Part shown: piece after piece, positions 27,667 to 37,394 of the stretch
Numbering within the stretch: position 1 is the first letter of the stretch
Layout of the letters: every line of letters begins with the position of its first letter
Origin: Lachnospiraceae bacterium
Lineage (GTDB): Bacteria > Bacillota > Clostridia > Lachnospirales > Lachnospiraceae
Length of the DNA: 64,000 bases
Reading direction: 5' to 3'
Assembly (NCBI GenBank): GCA_017483735.1
Contig: JAFUVF010000042.1
Location: forward strand, 1 to 64,000
The notes under the pieces: generated by a model
What the model saw: the letters and a program-made list of their open reading frames with translations, nothing else
What the model was told of the DNA's origin: nothing
The model's database searches: none
Program-made: the position numbers and the translations under genes

Positions 27667-28446
27667 CTAATGCTTCAAATCATAGTAGAACATATACTGC
27701 TGAACGATTCCTGCGACACCCTTATATCTTTCGAAATCAAAGCCATCAGGATAATGCTCGGATAATATCTTTTTGATATGCGTATCTATGGGGAAAGCAT
27801 CTATATTATGTAAACCAAAGAGCGAAATGCAGTTTGCCACCTTTACGCCAATTCCCTTAAATCCGATAAGGGTTTCATATGCCTCTTTATAATCCATACT
27901 TCTCAGATTTTCAGGAAATTCAGGATGCGCCTTTGCGTATGCGCACATTTCCCTCAAAAATACGTCACGATAGCCAAGCCCCAGCGAAGTATCGTCAAAA
28001 ACCTTTAAATCAATCTCTTCTGCGGAGGGAAAATGCGTCCCTTTCGCACATCTTATGCAGAGCTTTTCAACGCTTCCACGTATGCGCTTGATATTGTTGT
28101 TCTGGGATATCATAAAGGTAAGCACCATCTCCCAGAGCTCCTGCCTCAATATCCTTATACCGCTTCCGAAGCTGTAGGCAGCCTTCAAATACTCATCCTC
28201 CGAGGACATTATAAGCTTCCCTATGCCGGCATAATCCGTGTCCATATCAAAATAATCATACCAGATTTCCTTCCATTCAGTTTCATCACAGGACAGTTCA
28301 AATTCGTTGCCCTTCTGTCCTGCGGTAAGAACCCTTCCGAAGGCTTCAATCTCATATTTTCCTTCATCAAGCCTCCTCCAGCGGAAGCACTGACCGCTTT
28401 CCGCAATTTGGTCAAGATTCAGATTGTCTGCCTTTGTTTTATACAT
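27667..28446 (-). CDS. ogg: 8-oxoguanine DNA glycosylase (OGG1 type)
   Basis: 259 residues. The N-terminal OGG domain contains SGQCFRWRR; the helix-hairpin-helix-GPD part has LIGFKGIGVKVANCISLFG with the catalytic Lys in GVKVAN and the conserved Asp in FPIDTHIKKIL. The enzyme excises oxidised guanine from DNA and nicks the abasic site. AGGA lies upstream of the ATG, inside the end of the preceding minus-strand gene, with which it overlaps by 28 bases and is probably cotranscribed. Confidence 0.92.
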   Translation of the reverse strand: MYKTKADNLNLDQIAESGQCFRWRRLDEGKYEIEAFGRVLTAGQKGNEFELSCDETEWKEIWYDYFDMDTDYAGIGKLIMSSEDEYLKAAYSFGSGIRILRQELWEMVLTFMISQNNNIKRIRGSVEKLCIRCAKGTHFPSAEEIDLKVFDDTSLGLGYRDVFLREMCAYAKAHPEFPENLRSMDYKEAYETLIGFKGIGVKVANCISLFGLHNIDAFPIDTHIKKILSEHYPDGFDFERYKGVAGIVQQYMFYYDLKH

Positions 28447-29285
28447 TTATAAAATTCCTTTTCAAAATCCGTTCCATTAACTTTAGCTTCATTATCTGTC
28501 GCAATATATATCACGTTCTGCTTGTCCTTTTTGTCCCTACAGGGAAGCACCGGAAATGACCTCACGCATTTAAAAAATCTTTCCAAGACCTTCTCTGTGA
28601 CAATTCCTGCCATTGAGTGGTATCCCTCTATACCTGTTATCAGATTTATCATATATACTCCGTTTGCGCTCAAATGCGCCTTTATGTTCTCCACTGCCCT
28701 CGGAGTGAGCATATCCTGATTTGGAGTTTCCCCGTGGAACGCATCATTTATTATGATATCGTATTTCTTGCCGGGGCGTGAAATGAACTTCACTGCATCG
28801 CCTATTATTATGTTAAGCCTCTTATGCTTAATAAGTCCATAATCCTCTATGAGGTCTTTGAGGTAAAAATAATCGAGAGCGTAGTCCAGCATCTCTTCAT
28901 ACAGCTCCACCACATCCATATTGAGTGACTCGTAATGACTCATCACATACTTGGGAAACGAAAAGCCCCCTCCGCCAATCAGAAGAATGTCCTTAATGTC
29001 GTCATTCCTCTCCTTTGCCTCTTTGACAAAATATTCAAGGGAATTTGAAAGCGCCCTCATATATTTGAAATAAAGCTCATTCCTCTTTTCCTCTTCGACA
29101 TAGCTTGCGGATTCCTGTGCCCTGTCCACCAATAAGAGCCTTACCCATTCTCCCTCATCCTCCCTGTACATATCAACGATATCCACAAGTCCGAAGGAGG
29201 TTTTGAATTTTTTCTTAAGCGGAGTATACGACATAACAGTATATATATTAGCATAATTCTTTTGTTTTTTAAACAATGATGTCAT
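28419..29285 (-). CDS. Spermidine-synthase-like methyltransferase-fold protein
   Basis: 288 residues. The Rossmann core has ILLIGGGGFSFPKYV (cofactor loop), DVVELYEEM (acidic residue binding ribose), IIIGDAVKFI and IIINDAFHG, the hallmark order of the SpeE-like family. The catalytic Asp of true spermidine synthases appears as NDAFHG, so polyamine transfer is possible, but many such stand-alone proteins are of unknown function. No clear ribosome site supports the first ATG; a second ATG at residue 18 is an alternative. It overlaps ogg. Confidence 0.75.
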   Translation of the reverse strand: MTSLFKKQKNYANIYTVMSYTPLKKKFKTSFGLVDIVDMYREDEGEWVRLLLVDRAQESASYVEEEKRNELYFKYMRALSNSLEYFVKEAKERNDDIKDILLIGGGGFSFPKYVMSHYESLNMDVVELYEEMLDYALDYFYLKDLIEDYGLIKHKRLNIIIGDAVKFISRPGKKYDIIINDAFHGETPNQDMLTPRAVENIKAHLSANGVYMINLITGIEGYHSMAGIVTEKVLERFFKCVRSFPVLPCRDKKDKQNVIYIATDNEAKVNGTDFEKEFYKCIKQRQTI

Positions 29286-29335
29286 ATCTGATGCGTTTTC
29301 GAAAAATATTGCTAAAAATCATAGTTTTGTGCTAT

Positions 29336-29341
29336 TATAAT
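29336..29341 (+). promoter_or_regulatory. Probable -10 element before the DUF6033-like gene
   Basis: Consensus TATAAT 60 bases before the start codon; the -35 position carries only TAAAAA. The gap is also the divergent start region of the minus-strand spermidine-synthase-like gene. Confidence 0.35.
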
Positions 29342-29400
29342 ATAGTAATATTGTTTGTGAAACGGATTTCACAAAATTCAGGCCAAAGGAGGGCAGAGCT

Positions 29401-30078
29401 ATGGGTATAAATATCAATTCGGCTTACGGGCAGTTCTGGAATAATGCCGTCGGAAGTTTACCTCAGGGCGTAAACGCCAAAAACACCAAAAAGTCCGGCA
29501 AGACCGCAAAATCCGATAATTCAGACAAGACCGCCAAGGCATCAAAATCAGAAAAGACCGACAAGAGTGAAGCGGAGAAGAAGCTTTCTAAGAAGGCTCA
29601 GGATTATCTCAAAAAGCTTCGTGAGAAGTACGGAGATTTGGATTTTTCCGTTGCGGATGACGCAAAGAGTGCTCAGGGCGCGGCCAGACATTCCGACAAG
29701 GAGTATTCCGTTATCTTTTCTTCGGATGAGCTTGAGAAAATGGCGGATGATGACGAATATGCACAGGGCAAGCTTGAAGCCATACAGTCGGTTATCGATA
29801 TGTCCGACAGGATTAACGAGGAATTCGGCTTTGGCAATTCCGAGGATGGGACAGCAAAGGACAGCTTAGTGAAAAATCTTCTGTTTTCATTCGATGATGA
29901 CGGAAATATGTCGGTATTTGCAAGGCTGCAGAAGAGCCTTGGCGACGGCTTTATAAAGAATGCTTCGGTTACGGCGAGCTCGGCGGATGATCTTTTTGAG
30001 CAGGTAAAAAATTTCGACTGGGAGAGCGTAAAGGCCGAAAAGAGGCAGGGAAGCGCAGGATTCAGCGTGGATGTATAA
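29401..30078 (+). CDS. DUF6033-like protein with Lys/Ser-rich N-terminal linker
   Basis: 225 residues, soluble, no signal peptide. Residues ~25-60 are a low-complexity Lys/Ser/Asp stretch with repeated SDKTAK-like units. Then come KLSKKAQDYLKKLREKYGDLDF and YSVIFSSDELEKMADD, which match a Lachnospiraceae-specific family of unknown function. AAAGGAGGG lies before the ATG. It is monocistronic between its own promoter and a hairpin terminator. The strong ribosome site suggests it is well expressed. Confidence 0.6.
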   Translation: MGININSAYGQFWNNAVGSLPQGVNAKNTKKSGKTAKSDNSDKTAKASKSEKTDKSEAEKKLSKKAQDYLKKLREKYGDLDFSVADDAKSAQGAARHSDKEYSVIFSSDELEKMADDDEYAQGKLEAIQSVIDMSDRINEEFGFGNSEDGTAKDSLVKNLLFSFDDDGNMSVFARLQKSLGDGFIKNASVTASSADDLFEQVKNFDWESVKAEKRQGSAGFSVDV

Positions 30079-30113
30079 GTTATCCTGACAATGGGCTGCA
30101 AAGGCATATTGTG

Positions 30114-30142
30114 AATACCCTCAGAGCAATCTGGGGGTATTT
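30114..30142 (+). terminator. Hairpin terminator with GCAA tetraloop before argC
   Basis: Arms 30114-30125 and 30130-30141 pair over 12 positions (one G-U) around a GCAA loop. Only three T follow directly. It separates the DUF6033-like gene from the argC promoter. Confidence 0.55.
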
Positions 30143-30165
30143 ATATGGTCAGAGTCATTTTTTTG

Positions 30166-30193
30166 TTGAATTTTGCTTAAAATGTGTTATGCT
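30166..30193 (+). promoter_or_regulatory. Promoter of the argC operon
   Basis: TTGAAT (30166-30171) and TATGCT (30188-30193) with a 16-base spacer, about 50 bases before argC. Confidence 0.5.
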
Positions 30194-30242
30194 AAAGTAG
30201 TTATTTTTTATTGTTTTATTTGATGATAAGGATATACATAAT

Positions 30243-31301
30243 ATGATAAAAGCAGGAATAATCGGCGCTACGGGATACGCCGGCGCAGAGATTGCAAGAA
30301 TACTCCTGAATCACAGGGATGTCGAGATAAAGTGGTTTGGCTCGAAAAGCTATATTGACCAAAAGTACAAGGATGTATACGGGAATATGTTCGAGCTTGT
30401 CGAGGATGTCTGTAAAGACGACAACCTAAGTGAGCTTGCGGATATGGTGGATGTCATATTTACCGCAACTCCGCAGGGCTTTTTGGCAGGCGTGCTCAAC
30501 GAGGAGCTGCTTTCAAAGGTTAAGATAATCGACCTTTCCGCCGATTTCAGACTAAAGGATGTAAGCGTATACGAAAAATGGTATAAGATAGAGCACAAGG
30601 CGCCTCAATTTATAGAGGAAGCGGTATACGGGCTCTGTGAGATAAACAGGAATAAGATTACGGAGAAGACAAGGCTTGTCGCAAATCCCGGCTGCTACAC
30701 CACATGCTCCATACTTACCGCATATCCCTTGGTAAAGGAGGGGCTTATCGACGTATCGACCCTTATCGTGGACGCTAAGAGCGGCACCAGCGGAGCGGGC
30801 AGAAGCGCCAAGCTTCCCAATCTCTTCTGCGAGGTAAATGAAAATATCAAGGCATACGGCGTTGCAAGCCACAGACACACTCCGGAGATAGAGGAGCAGC
30901 TTTCCTATGCGGGCAATTGTGATGTGGTAATCAACTTCACGCCTCATCTGGTTCCCATGAACAGAGGCATTCTTGCTACGGAATACGCAAACCTAAAAAA
31001 AAGACCTGACGGCATGCTTCCATCGTATGAGGATATAAAGGCGGTCTATGATAAATATTACGGCAGGGAAAAATTCGTGCGCATCCTCGATAAGGGAATA
31101 CTCCCCGAGACAAAATGGGTCGAGGGCAGCAATTATGTGGATATAAATTTCGTCATTGATGAGAGAACCGGACGTATAATAATGATGGGCGCTCTGGACA
31201 ATCTCGTAAAGGGCGCAGCAGGGCAGGCGGTTCAGAATATGAACCTTTTGCTTGGGCTCCCCGAGGATGAGGGGCTTAGGCTGGTGCCGGTATTTCCTTA
31301 A
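30243..31301 (+). CDS. argC: N-acetyl-gamma-glutamyl-phosphate reductase
   Basis: 352 residues. The NADP-binding start IIGATGYAGAEIARIL and the active-site ANPGCYTTCSILT with the catalytic Cys (~149) are diagnostic. It reduces N-acetylglutamyl-5-phosphate to the semialdehyde, the third step of arginine synthesis. The GTSGAGR stretch and the late HRHTPEIEEQL are also conserved. It is first gene of argC-GNAT-argJ-argB-argD, with short gaps of 12-50 bases. Confidence 0.96.
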   Translation: MIKAGIIGATGYAGAEIARILLNHRDVEIKWFGSKSYIDQKYKDVYGNMFELVEDVCKDDNLSELADMVDVIFTATPQGFLAGVLNEELLSKVKIIDLSADFRLKDVSVYEKWYKIEHKAPQFIEEAVYGLCEINRNKITEKTRLVANPGCYTTCSILTAYPLVKEGLIDVSTLIVDAKSGTSGAGRSAKLPNLFCEVNENIKAYGVASHRHTPEIEEQLSYAGNCDVVINFTPHLVPMNRGILATEYANLKKRPDGMLPSYEDIKAVYDKYYGREKFVRILDKGILPETKWVEGSNYVDINFVIDERTGRIIMMGALDNLVKGAAGQAVQNMNLLLGLPEDEGLRLVPVFP

Positions 31302-31319
31302 AAAGGATTTGGAGTTTAA

Positions 31320-31781
31320 ATGAGCAAAGAATACAGAATCCGTGCGATGAAGGAAACGGATTACGACGGGCTTAAGGCTCTGTGGATGACAATAAAGGGC
31401 TTCGGAATAAGAAGCATAGACGATTCAAGGGATGGCGTAATGCGGTTTCTTGCACGCAATCCCGGCACAAGTGTCGTTGCGGTAAATGATGCGGATGAGA
31501 TCGTGGGGGGAATACTCTGCGGACATGACGGAAGGCGGGGGTGTCTCTATCATGTGTGCGTGAGGGAGGATTACAGGCGTCTCGGCATCGGCAAGGCTAT
31601 GGTCGTATATTGTATGAATGCCTTAAAGAGCGAAAAGATAAACAAGGTGTCCCTGATTGCATTCACGAAAAATGATGTGGGGAACGCCTTTTGGAACTGT
31701 ATAGGCTGGACAAAGAGAGAGGATTTGAACTATTACGATTTCACGTTGAATGAGGAAAATATCACGGCATTCAACAAGTGA
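31320..31781 (+). CDS. GNAT-family N-acetyltransferase
   Basis: 153 residues with the acetyl-CoA loop VREDYRRLGIGKAMV (~82-96) and a late AFWNCIGW, typical for the RimI/YpeA-like GNAT fold. Its position between argC and argJ suggests a link to arginine synthesis; short GNATs can act as glutamate N-acetyltransferases in some bacteria, but since argJ is present that role may be redundant. GGAG precedes the ATG. Function assignment beyond GNAT is inference. Confidence 0.8.
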   Translation: MSKEYRIRAMKETDYDGLKALWMTIKGFGIRSIDDSRDGVMRFLARNPGTSVVAVNDADEIVGGILCGHDGRRGCLYHVCVREDYRRLGIGKAMVVYCMNALKSEKINKVSLIAFTKNDVGNAFWNCIGWTKREDLNYYDFTLNEENITAFNK

Positions 31782-31830
31782 TGTTATGTAAACCAAGGCG
31801 CCCTTATATTCAGGCGCATTCAGGAGGAAT

Positions 31831-33060
31831 ATGAGCTACAGACAGATAGACGGCGGAGTAACCGCAGCAAAGGGCTTCGAGGCAGCAGGCACGGAAGCCG
31901 GAATCAAATATGAGAACCGAAAGGATATGGCAATCGTATACAGCACGTCGCCCTGTGTGTGTGCAGGAACCTTTACAAGCAATGTGGTAAAGGCGGCGCC
32001 CGTGGTATGGGATATGGATATTGTGGATAATTCCGAGTATGCGCAGGCAGTCATAGTGAATACAGGAATAGCCAATGCCTGCACCGGGAAAGAGGGTCTG
32101 GACTATTGCATACGGACCGCAGAGAGAGCGGGAGAGCTTTTGGGTATTCCTAGGAACGCCGTGTTTGTAGGCTCCACAGGAGTAATAGGGGCACAGCTGC
32201 CGATAGACAGGATTGTTGCAGGGGTGGAAAAGTTAGTAAAGGCAAAGGCTCACACAAGGGAAGCCGGAACCGAGGCATCCAGGGCAATAATGACCACGGA
32301 TACAATAAACAAAGAGGTGGCGGTTGAAGTTACGATTGGCGGAAAGACTGTCACAATCGGTGCAATGAGCAAGGGAAGCGGCATGATTCATCCCAATATG
32401 TGCACGATGCTAGGCTATATCTGCACCGACATAAATATCTCAAAGGAGATGCTCACAAAGGCCATAAAGGCTGATGTGAAGGATTCCTTTAATATGATAT
32501 CCGTGGACGGCGATACCTCCACAAACGACACCCTTTTGATAATGGCAAACGGACTTGCGGAGAATGAAAGGATTACCGCAGAGGGGGCGGATTATGAGGC
32601 CTTCACTGAGGCGCTTAATTTCGTTACCACATACCTTGCGAAGAAGATGGCAGGGGACGGCGAGGGTGCCACCGCACTTTTTGAGTGCAGGGTAATAAAT
32701 GCGGATACAAAGGAGAATGCAAGAATATTGGCTAAATCCGTAATCTGCTCATCTCTCACAAAGGCGGCGATATTTGGACATGATGCAAACTGGGGACGAA
32801 TACTCTGCGCCCTTGGATATTCGGGGGTAAAATTCGACCCCGAAGGGCTTGACCTCTATTTCGTGGACGGAGACAGACGCATGTTTATCTACGGAGACGG
32901 CAAGGGGCAGGACTACAGCGAGGAGGAGGCTACGGCAATCCTTTCTAAGGAGCATGTGACAGCCCTTGTGGATATGCATATGGGATATGAAAAAGCCACG
33001 GCATGGGGCTGTGATCTGAGCTATGATTATGTGAAAATAAATGCGGATTACCGCTCATAA
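31831..33060 (+). CDS. argJ: Glutamate N-acetyltransferase / amino-acid acetyltransferase ArgJ
   Basis: 409 residues. The self-cleavage site lies in [17 protein letters not shown], where the chain splits before Thr and this Thr becomes the nucleophile; here Cys replaces the usual Ala before it. ArgJ moves the acetyl group from N-acetylornithine to glutamate, recycling it, and some forms also use acetyl-CoA. AGGAGG lies before the ATG. A TTATGTAAACC motif stands in the 49-base gap upstream. Confidence 0.95.
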   Translation: MSYRQIDGGVTAAKGFEAAGTEAGIKYENRKDMAIVYSTSPCVCAGTFTSNVVKAAPVVWDMDIVDNSEYAQAVIVNTGIANACTGKEGLDYCIRTAERAGELLGIPRNAVFVGSTGVIGAQLPIDRIVAGVEKLVKAKAHTREAGTEASRAIMTTDTINKEVAVEVTIGGKTVTIGAMSKGSGMIHPNMCTMLGYICTDINISKEMLTKAIKADVKDSFNMISVDGDTSTNDTLLIMANGLAENERITAEGADYEAFTEALNFVTTYLAKKMAGDGEGATALFECRVINADTKENARILAKSVICSSLTKAAIFGHDANWGRILCALGYSGVKFDPEGLDLYFVDGDRRMFIYGDGKGQDYSEEEATAILSKEHVTALVDMHMGYEKATAWGCDLSYDYVKINADYRS

Positions 33061-33074
33061 CGACAGGAGATAAA

Positions 33075-34001
33075 ATGTCAAACACACCTAAGAACATGGA
33101 TGAAATAATGAAAAAGGCAGAGGTCCTGATAGAGGCTCTGCCATACATACAGCGGTTTAACAGAAAGATAATCGTTGTGAAATACGGCGGAAGCGCCATG
33201 GCAAACGAGGAGCTTCAAAGGAATGTCATAAAGGACGTGACGCTTCTTAAGCTTGTAGGCTTCAAGCCCATAATCGTCCACGGAGGCGGCAAGGAAATCA
33301 GCAAATGGGTCGGGAAGGTTGGGAAGGAAGCCGAGTTTGTAAACGGACTTCGAGTGACCGATTCAGAGACCATGGAAATAGCGGAAATGGTATTGAACCG
33401 TGTAAACAAAAACCTTGTGAAGATGGTGCAGGAGCTTGGAGTAAAGGCCTGCGGCGTGTCCGGTAAGGACGGAGGTTTGCTCCATGTGGAGAAAAAGTAT
33501 TCCGACGGCAAGGACATAGGATATGTGGGAGAGGTCACAAGCGTGGAGCCGAAGCTTCTCTATGACCTTTTGGAAAACGATTTTCTTCCCATAGTTGCGC
33601 CCACGGGAACAGATGACAATTTCGATACCTACAATATAAACGCTGATGATGCCGCATGCGTCATAGCAAAGGCTGTGGGTGCGGACAAGCTTGTATTCCT
33701 CACGGATGTGGAGGGGCTTTACAGGGATTTTGAGGACAAGTCCTCCTTCATATCCAGGATTACGGTATCCGAGGCTAATAAGCTCATAGACGGAGGGATT
33801 ATCGGAGGCGGAATGCTGCCGAAGCTAAAGAACTGCACCGATGCCGTTGAGAGCGGGGTACACAGGGTGCATATATTGGACGGAAGAGTGCCCCACTGCC
33901 TGCTTCTTGAAATCTTTACAAGCGAAGGCATAGGAACCATGTTTATGGGGGATGAGGATAATCTCGCAACAGGAGTAAAACGGGATAAATTTTGCAAATA
34001 A
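33075..34001 (+). CDS. argB: Acetylglutamate kinase
   Basis: 308 residues of the amino-acid kinase fold: [11 protein letters not shown] near the start binds phosphate, [11 protein letters not shown] binds acetylglutamate, and [12 protein letters not shown] and [12 protein letters not shown] are conserved ATP-site parts. It phosphorylates N-acetylglutamate. ACAGGAGA lies before the ATG. The N-terminal extension with YIQRFNRK is typical of arginine-sensitive hexameric forms, so feedback inhibition by arginine is likely. Confidence 0.96.
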   Translation: MSNTPKNMDEIMKKAEVLIEALPYIQRFNRKIIVVKYGGSAMANEELQRNVIKDVTLLKLVGFKPIIVHGGGKEISKWVGKVGKEAEFVNGLRVTDSETMEIAEMVLNRVNKNLVKMVQELGVKACGVSGKDGGLLHVEKKYSDGKDIGYVGEVTSVEPKLLYDLLENDFLPIVAPTGTDDNFDTYNINADDAACVIAKAVGADKLVFLTDVEGLYRDFEDKSSFISRITVSEANKLIDGGIIGGGMLPKLKNCTDAVESGVHRVHILDGRVPHCLLLEIFTSEGIGTMFMGDEDNLATGVKRDKFCK

Positions 34002-34013
34002 GAGGAAATTGAA

Positions 34014-35210
34014 ATGACAATGCAGGAATACATAGACGCTGCGGAGAGCGCCTTACTTCACACCTACAACCGCTACCAGATTGTCCTTGAAAAGGGCGAG
34101 GGCGTGCATTTATATGATATGAACGGCAAGGAATATCTGGACTTTGTGGCGGGGATTGCCGTTTTTGCATTAGGCTACGGCAATAAGCGATACAATGACG
34201 CACTTAAGGATCAGATAGACAAGATAATACACACATCAAATTATTATTACAATGTGCCTGCAATAGAGGCTGCAAAGCGCATAAAGGAAGTCTCCGGAAT
34301 GGATCGGGTGTTTTTTACCAATTCCGGCGCAGAGGCAGTGGAGGGTGCAATAAAGGCGGCGAGAAAATATGCCTGCAACAAGGAAGGACACACGGATCAT
34401 GAAATCATAGCAATGGAGCATTCCTTCCACGGAAGAACCTTCGGAGCGCTGTCTGTTACGGGAAATTCCCATTACCGTGAGGCGTTTGAGCCCATGATAG
34501 GAAATATCAGATTTGCAAGCTTAAACGATTTTGAATCCGTATTAAAGAATGTAAATGACAAAACCTGTGCGATAATTATGGAGACAGTTCAGGGAGAGGG
34601 AGGACTTACGCCCGCTACGGAGGACTTTTTGAAGCAGGTAAGAAGGCTCTGTGATGAAAAAGATATACTCTTAATTCTCGATGAGATACAATGCGGTATG
34701 GGACGCACGGGATATATGTATGCATGGCAGAGATTCGGCGTGAAGCCGGATATTATGACCACGGCGAAGGCTCTGGGCTGCGGCGTGCCTGTGGGAGCAT
34801 TCCTTATGACGGAGAAGGTGGGGGCAAATTCCCTTGTGGCAGGGGATCACGGTACTACCTACGGAGGGAACCCTCTGGCGTGCAGGGCGGTGTGGACTGT
34901 GCTTGATATCTTCAAGGATGAAAAGATATTGGATAATGTAAATGAGGTGGCTTCGTACCTTTCGGATAAGCTTGATGAGCTTAAGGACAGATACGATTTT
35001 ATAGAGGAGAAAAGGGGTGTCGGGCTTATGCAGGGGCTCAAATTCAATCGTCCCGTAGCTCCCGTCATAAACAAATGCCTCGAGAAGGGACTTATCGTTA
35101 TCAATGCAGGCGCAGATATTATGCGGTTTGTGCCTCCGCTTGTAATCACAAGGGCGGATGTGGACAAGATGGCGGATATCTTAAACAGAAGCATAGAAGA
35201 GAGCTTCTGA
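34014..35210 (+). CDS. argD: Acetylornithine aminotransferase
   Basis: 398 residues, class III PLP-dependent aminotransferase. Landmarks are FFTNSGAEAVEGAIKAAR (PLP phosphate), HSFHGRTFGALS, ILDEIQCGMGRTG and TTAKALGCGVPVGA with the PLP lysine (~246). It makes N-acetylornithine with glutamate as donor. AGAGGAA precedes the ATG. It ends the arg run; argF/argH are not here. Confidence 0.95.
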   Translation: MTMQEYIDAAESALLHTYNRYQIVLEKGEGVHLYDMNGKEYLDFVAGIAVFALGYGNKRYNDALKDQIDKIIHTSNYYYNVPAIEAAKRIKEVSGMDRVFFTNSGAEAVEGAIKAARKYACNKEGHTDHEIIAMEHSFHGRTFGALSVTGNSHYREAFEPMIGNIRFASLNDFESVLKNVNDKTCAIIMETVQGEGGLTPATEDFLKQVRRLCDEKDILLILDEIQCGMGRTGYMYAWQRFGVKPDIMTTAKALGCGVPVGAFLMTEKVGANSLVAGDHGTTYGGNPLACRAVWTVLDIFKDEKILDNVNEVASYLSDKLDELKDRYDFIEEKRGVGLMQGLKFNRPVAPVINKCLEKGLIVINAGADIMRFVPPLVITRADVDKMADILNRSIEESF

Positions 35211-35226
35211 TACTGGATAAGGATTT

Positions 35227-36675
35227 ATGAATTTGGAAAAAAAACTTGTTGCCATAGCGTTTGTGGCGCTTATGACAATTTTGACAATATTCGGAAGCAA
35301 AATGGAATTAAAAAAGCCCGAGGAGCAGGAAAGCATTCTGCCCTCGTGGACGGAGGATACGGACACCATTCACATATGGTATTCGGATGAGAGTCTCACG
35401 GACTATCTGACCGCAGCCGCCACCGCATTTTCTGATGCGGAGGGGGTGCATGTGATTCCGAGGCTTGTTTCCCAGAGCGAATATCTCGAAAATATCTACA
35501 GGGAATCAATAGAGGACGGTGTGCTGCCGGATTGCTATATCCTAAGCAATGACCAATTGGAAAAGGCTTATCTTACGGGGCTTGCCGTGGAGGTTTTGGA
35601 TCCTTCGGGCATATGCAACGAGCAGAGCTTCTCAAAGGGTGCCATAAGCGCAGTTTCGTACCATGGACGTATTATAGGGTATCCCATGTCCTACGAGACC
35701 TCGGCGCTTCTCTACAACAGGGACTATCTGAGGGAATGGGCACGTCAGCAGCTTATAAAGGAAGCTACCACGGGAGAAGAGGTATTTACTCAGGATGAGA
35801 ATGGGGAGGCTGAATCGGTTACTACCACGAATACCGGAGTTGAAGCCTTTGAACCCGAGGATGCGGATATAGAAAGGTATCTGTCGGAGAATTTTCCCCA
35901 TACGATGAATGACATATTGAACGTAGCGGACGGCTTTGATGCCCCGGAGGGCGTCGAGGGCGTTATGAAATGGGCGGTAAAGGATATCTTCTACAACTAT
36001 TGGTTTGTGGGAAACTATATGATTGTGGGCGGCGATGCCGGGGATGACGGGAACAATATCGATATTACAAATGATGAGACGGTACAGTGTCTGGAATTCT
36101 ATGAGTCGTTAAACCAGTTCTTTTCCATAGAGGCGGACTCGGTAAACTATGAGTCCGTTATAAAGGACTTTGAAGATGGTAAAATAATATTTACCATAGG
36201 CACCACGGATGTGATAAGTCGTCTGGAGGAGGCGGAGAGAGAGGGAATACTTACGTATGATTACGGGATAGCGAGAATCCCCGAAATATCGGATGAGCTT
36301 AAGAGCCGTTCCCTGTCCGTCACAAATGCGGTGGTTGTAAACGGATATTCCAAGGAGATAAGTCTTGCCAACCGTTTTGCCACGTTTATAGTGAGTGATT
36401 ATGCGGGAGAGCTCTACGACTGGACAGGCAAGGTTCCGGCGAATCCCTATGTCTATCCCTATGCGGACAACGGAAGGGACGAGGGCAGAATTTCCGCCGG
36501 GGATTCTGCACAATTTGTGACATTTTCCGAGGAATATGCGGATAGTATTCCCCTGCCCAAGATGATGAAAACCGGGAATTTCTGGGTAAATTTGGAAATT
36601 CTGTTTTCAAAGGTATGGAAGGGTGCTGATGTGTCCGAACAGCTTTCGGAGCTTTCAGAGGCAATAGGGGCTTGA
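35227..36675 (+). CDS. Membrane-anchored extracellular solute-binding-like protein
   Basis: 482 residues. Residues ~4-22 form a single hydrophobic anchor (VAIAFVALMTILTIFGS) without a lipobox Cys. The rest has the features of a family 1 solute-binding protein: IHIWYSDESLTDYLTAAATAFSD at the N-terminus, EYLENIYRE, and GRIIGYPMSYETSALLYNRDY. Such proteins capture sugars or peptides outside the cell. No permease genes follow, so it may serve another transporter or be a sensor. It starts 16 bases after argD. Confidence 0.7.
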   Translation: MNLEKKLVAIAFVALMTILTIFGSKMELKKPEEQESILPSWTEDTDTIHIWYSDESLTDYLTAAATAFSDAEGVHVIPRLVSQSEYLENIYRESIEDGVLPDCYILSNDQLEKAYLTGLAVEVLDPSGICNEQSFSKGAISAVSYHGRIIGYPMSYETSALLYNRDYLREWARQQLIKEATTGEEVFTQDENGEAESVTTTNTGVEAFEPEDADIERYLSENFPHTMNDILNVADGFDAPEGVEGVMKWAVKDIFYNYWFVGNYMIVGGDAGDDGNNIDITNDETVQCLEFYESLNQFFSIEADSVNYESVIKDFEDGKIIFTIGTTDVISRLEEAEREGILTYDYGIARIPEISDELKSRSLSVTNAVVVNGYSKEISLANRFATFIVSDYAGELYDWTGKVPANPYVYPYADNGRDEGRISAGDSAQFVTFSEEYADSIPLPKMMKTGNFWVNLEILFSKVWKGADVSEQLSELSEAIGA

Positions 36676-36700
36676 AAAAATCAGTTTTTTGGAATAATAT
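36672..36700 (+). promoter_or_regulatory. Promoter of the comEA-like gene
   Basis: TTGAAA (36672-36677, overlapping the previous stop) and TAATAT (36695-36700) separated by 17 bases. Transcription would start about 43 bases before the start codon. Confidence 0.5.
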
Positions 36701-36724
36701 GTATATACGGACATAGAGAGGCTG

Positions 36725-36745
36725 CCTCCTTTATTTTAAAGGAGG
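36725..36745 (+). promoter_or_regulatory. Hairpin covering the comEA ribosome-binding site
   Basis: CCTCCTTTA (36725-36733), loop TTT, TAAAGGAGG (36737-36745): a perfect 9-bp stem whose right arm is the whole Shine-Dalgarno sequence, 4 bases before the ATG. Folding would block ribosome access. Confidence 0.6.
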
Positions 36746-36749
36746 TTCT

Positions 36750-37367
36750 ATGAAAAGAAATATTACAATTATTCTGTTTTCAATTCTGTCTGTATGCGCT
36801 ATCCTTCTCGGGGGCTGCGGCGCACCGGACAGAGCAATTACTTTTACAACCGATGAAGGGAAGCTGTCCGAAGGCGCAGAGACCAAAAATGAGATTGGTT
36901 TGCCTGTGGAGAATTCCGTAAATGAAAACGGGAAAGCGGTGCAGGGGCATATTTATGTATATGTGTGCGGTGCCGTGGAGAATCCCGGAGTTTATGAGCT
37001 TGAGGCCGGCAGCAGGGTCATAGAGGCTTTGAGTGCGGCAGGTGGATTTGCCAGGGATGCGGACGAGAATTATGTAAACCTTGCGGCAGAGCTTACTGAC
37101 GGGCAGAAGCTTGAATTTCCAACGGTTGATGAGGCGAGGGATGCCCGCAATATGGAGGAAGAGGAGAAAAGCAGTCTCGTAAATATCAATACGGCAGATA
37201 TTTCGAGGCTTATGACTCTTACCGGAATCGGGGAATCCAGAGCGAAGGACATAATCGCCTACAGGGATAAGAACGGAGGCTTTTCGGCAAAGGAAGACAT
37301 AATGAAGGTCTCCGGCATAAAACAGAATACATATGATAAGATTGCAGATATGATAACAGTTGATTAG
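36750..37367 (+). CDS. comEA: ComEA-like DNA-binding lipoprotein (SLBB + helix-hairpin-helix)
   Basis: 205 residues. The N-terminus has a lipoprotein signal with LLGGC (Cys ~25). Residues ~70-120 form an SLBB domain (YVCGAVENPGVYEL, AAGGF), and ~140-205 hold two helix-hairpin-helix motifs (VNINTADISRLMTLTGIGESRAKDII). ComEA binds incoming double-stranded DNA at the cell surface during transformation. Lipid anchoring replaces the membrane helix of the Bacillus protein. Translation is probably controlled by the hairpin at its ribosome site. comEC lies 3.2 kb downstream. Confidence 0.85.
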   Translation: MKRNITIILFSILSVCAILLGGCGAPDRAITFTTDEGKLSEGAETKNEIGLPVENSVNENGKAVQGHIYVYVCGAVENPGVYELEAGSRVIEALSAAGGFARDADENYVNLAAELTDGQKLEFPTVDEARDARNMEEEEKSSLVNINTADISRLMTLTGIGESRAKDIIAYRDKNGGFSAKEDIMKVSGIKQNTYDKIADMITVD

Positions 37368-37394
37368 ATGACTTGAATATTTGAGGATGTGGAA

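Noticed and set aside
31794-31816. Short GCGCC/GGCGC hairpin before argJ as terminator
   Set aside because: Only 5 bp and no T stretch; the arg genes look cotranscribed.
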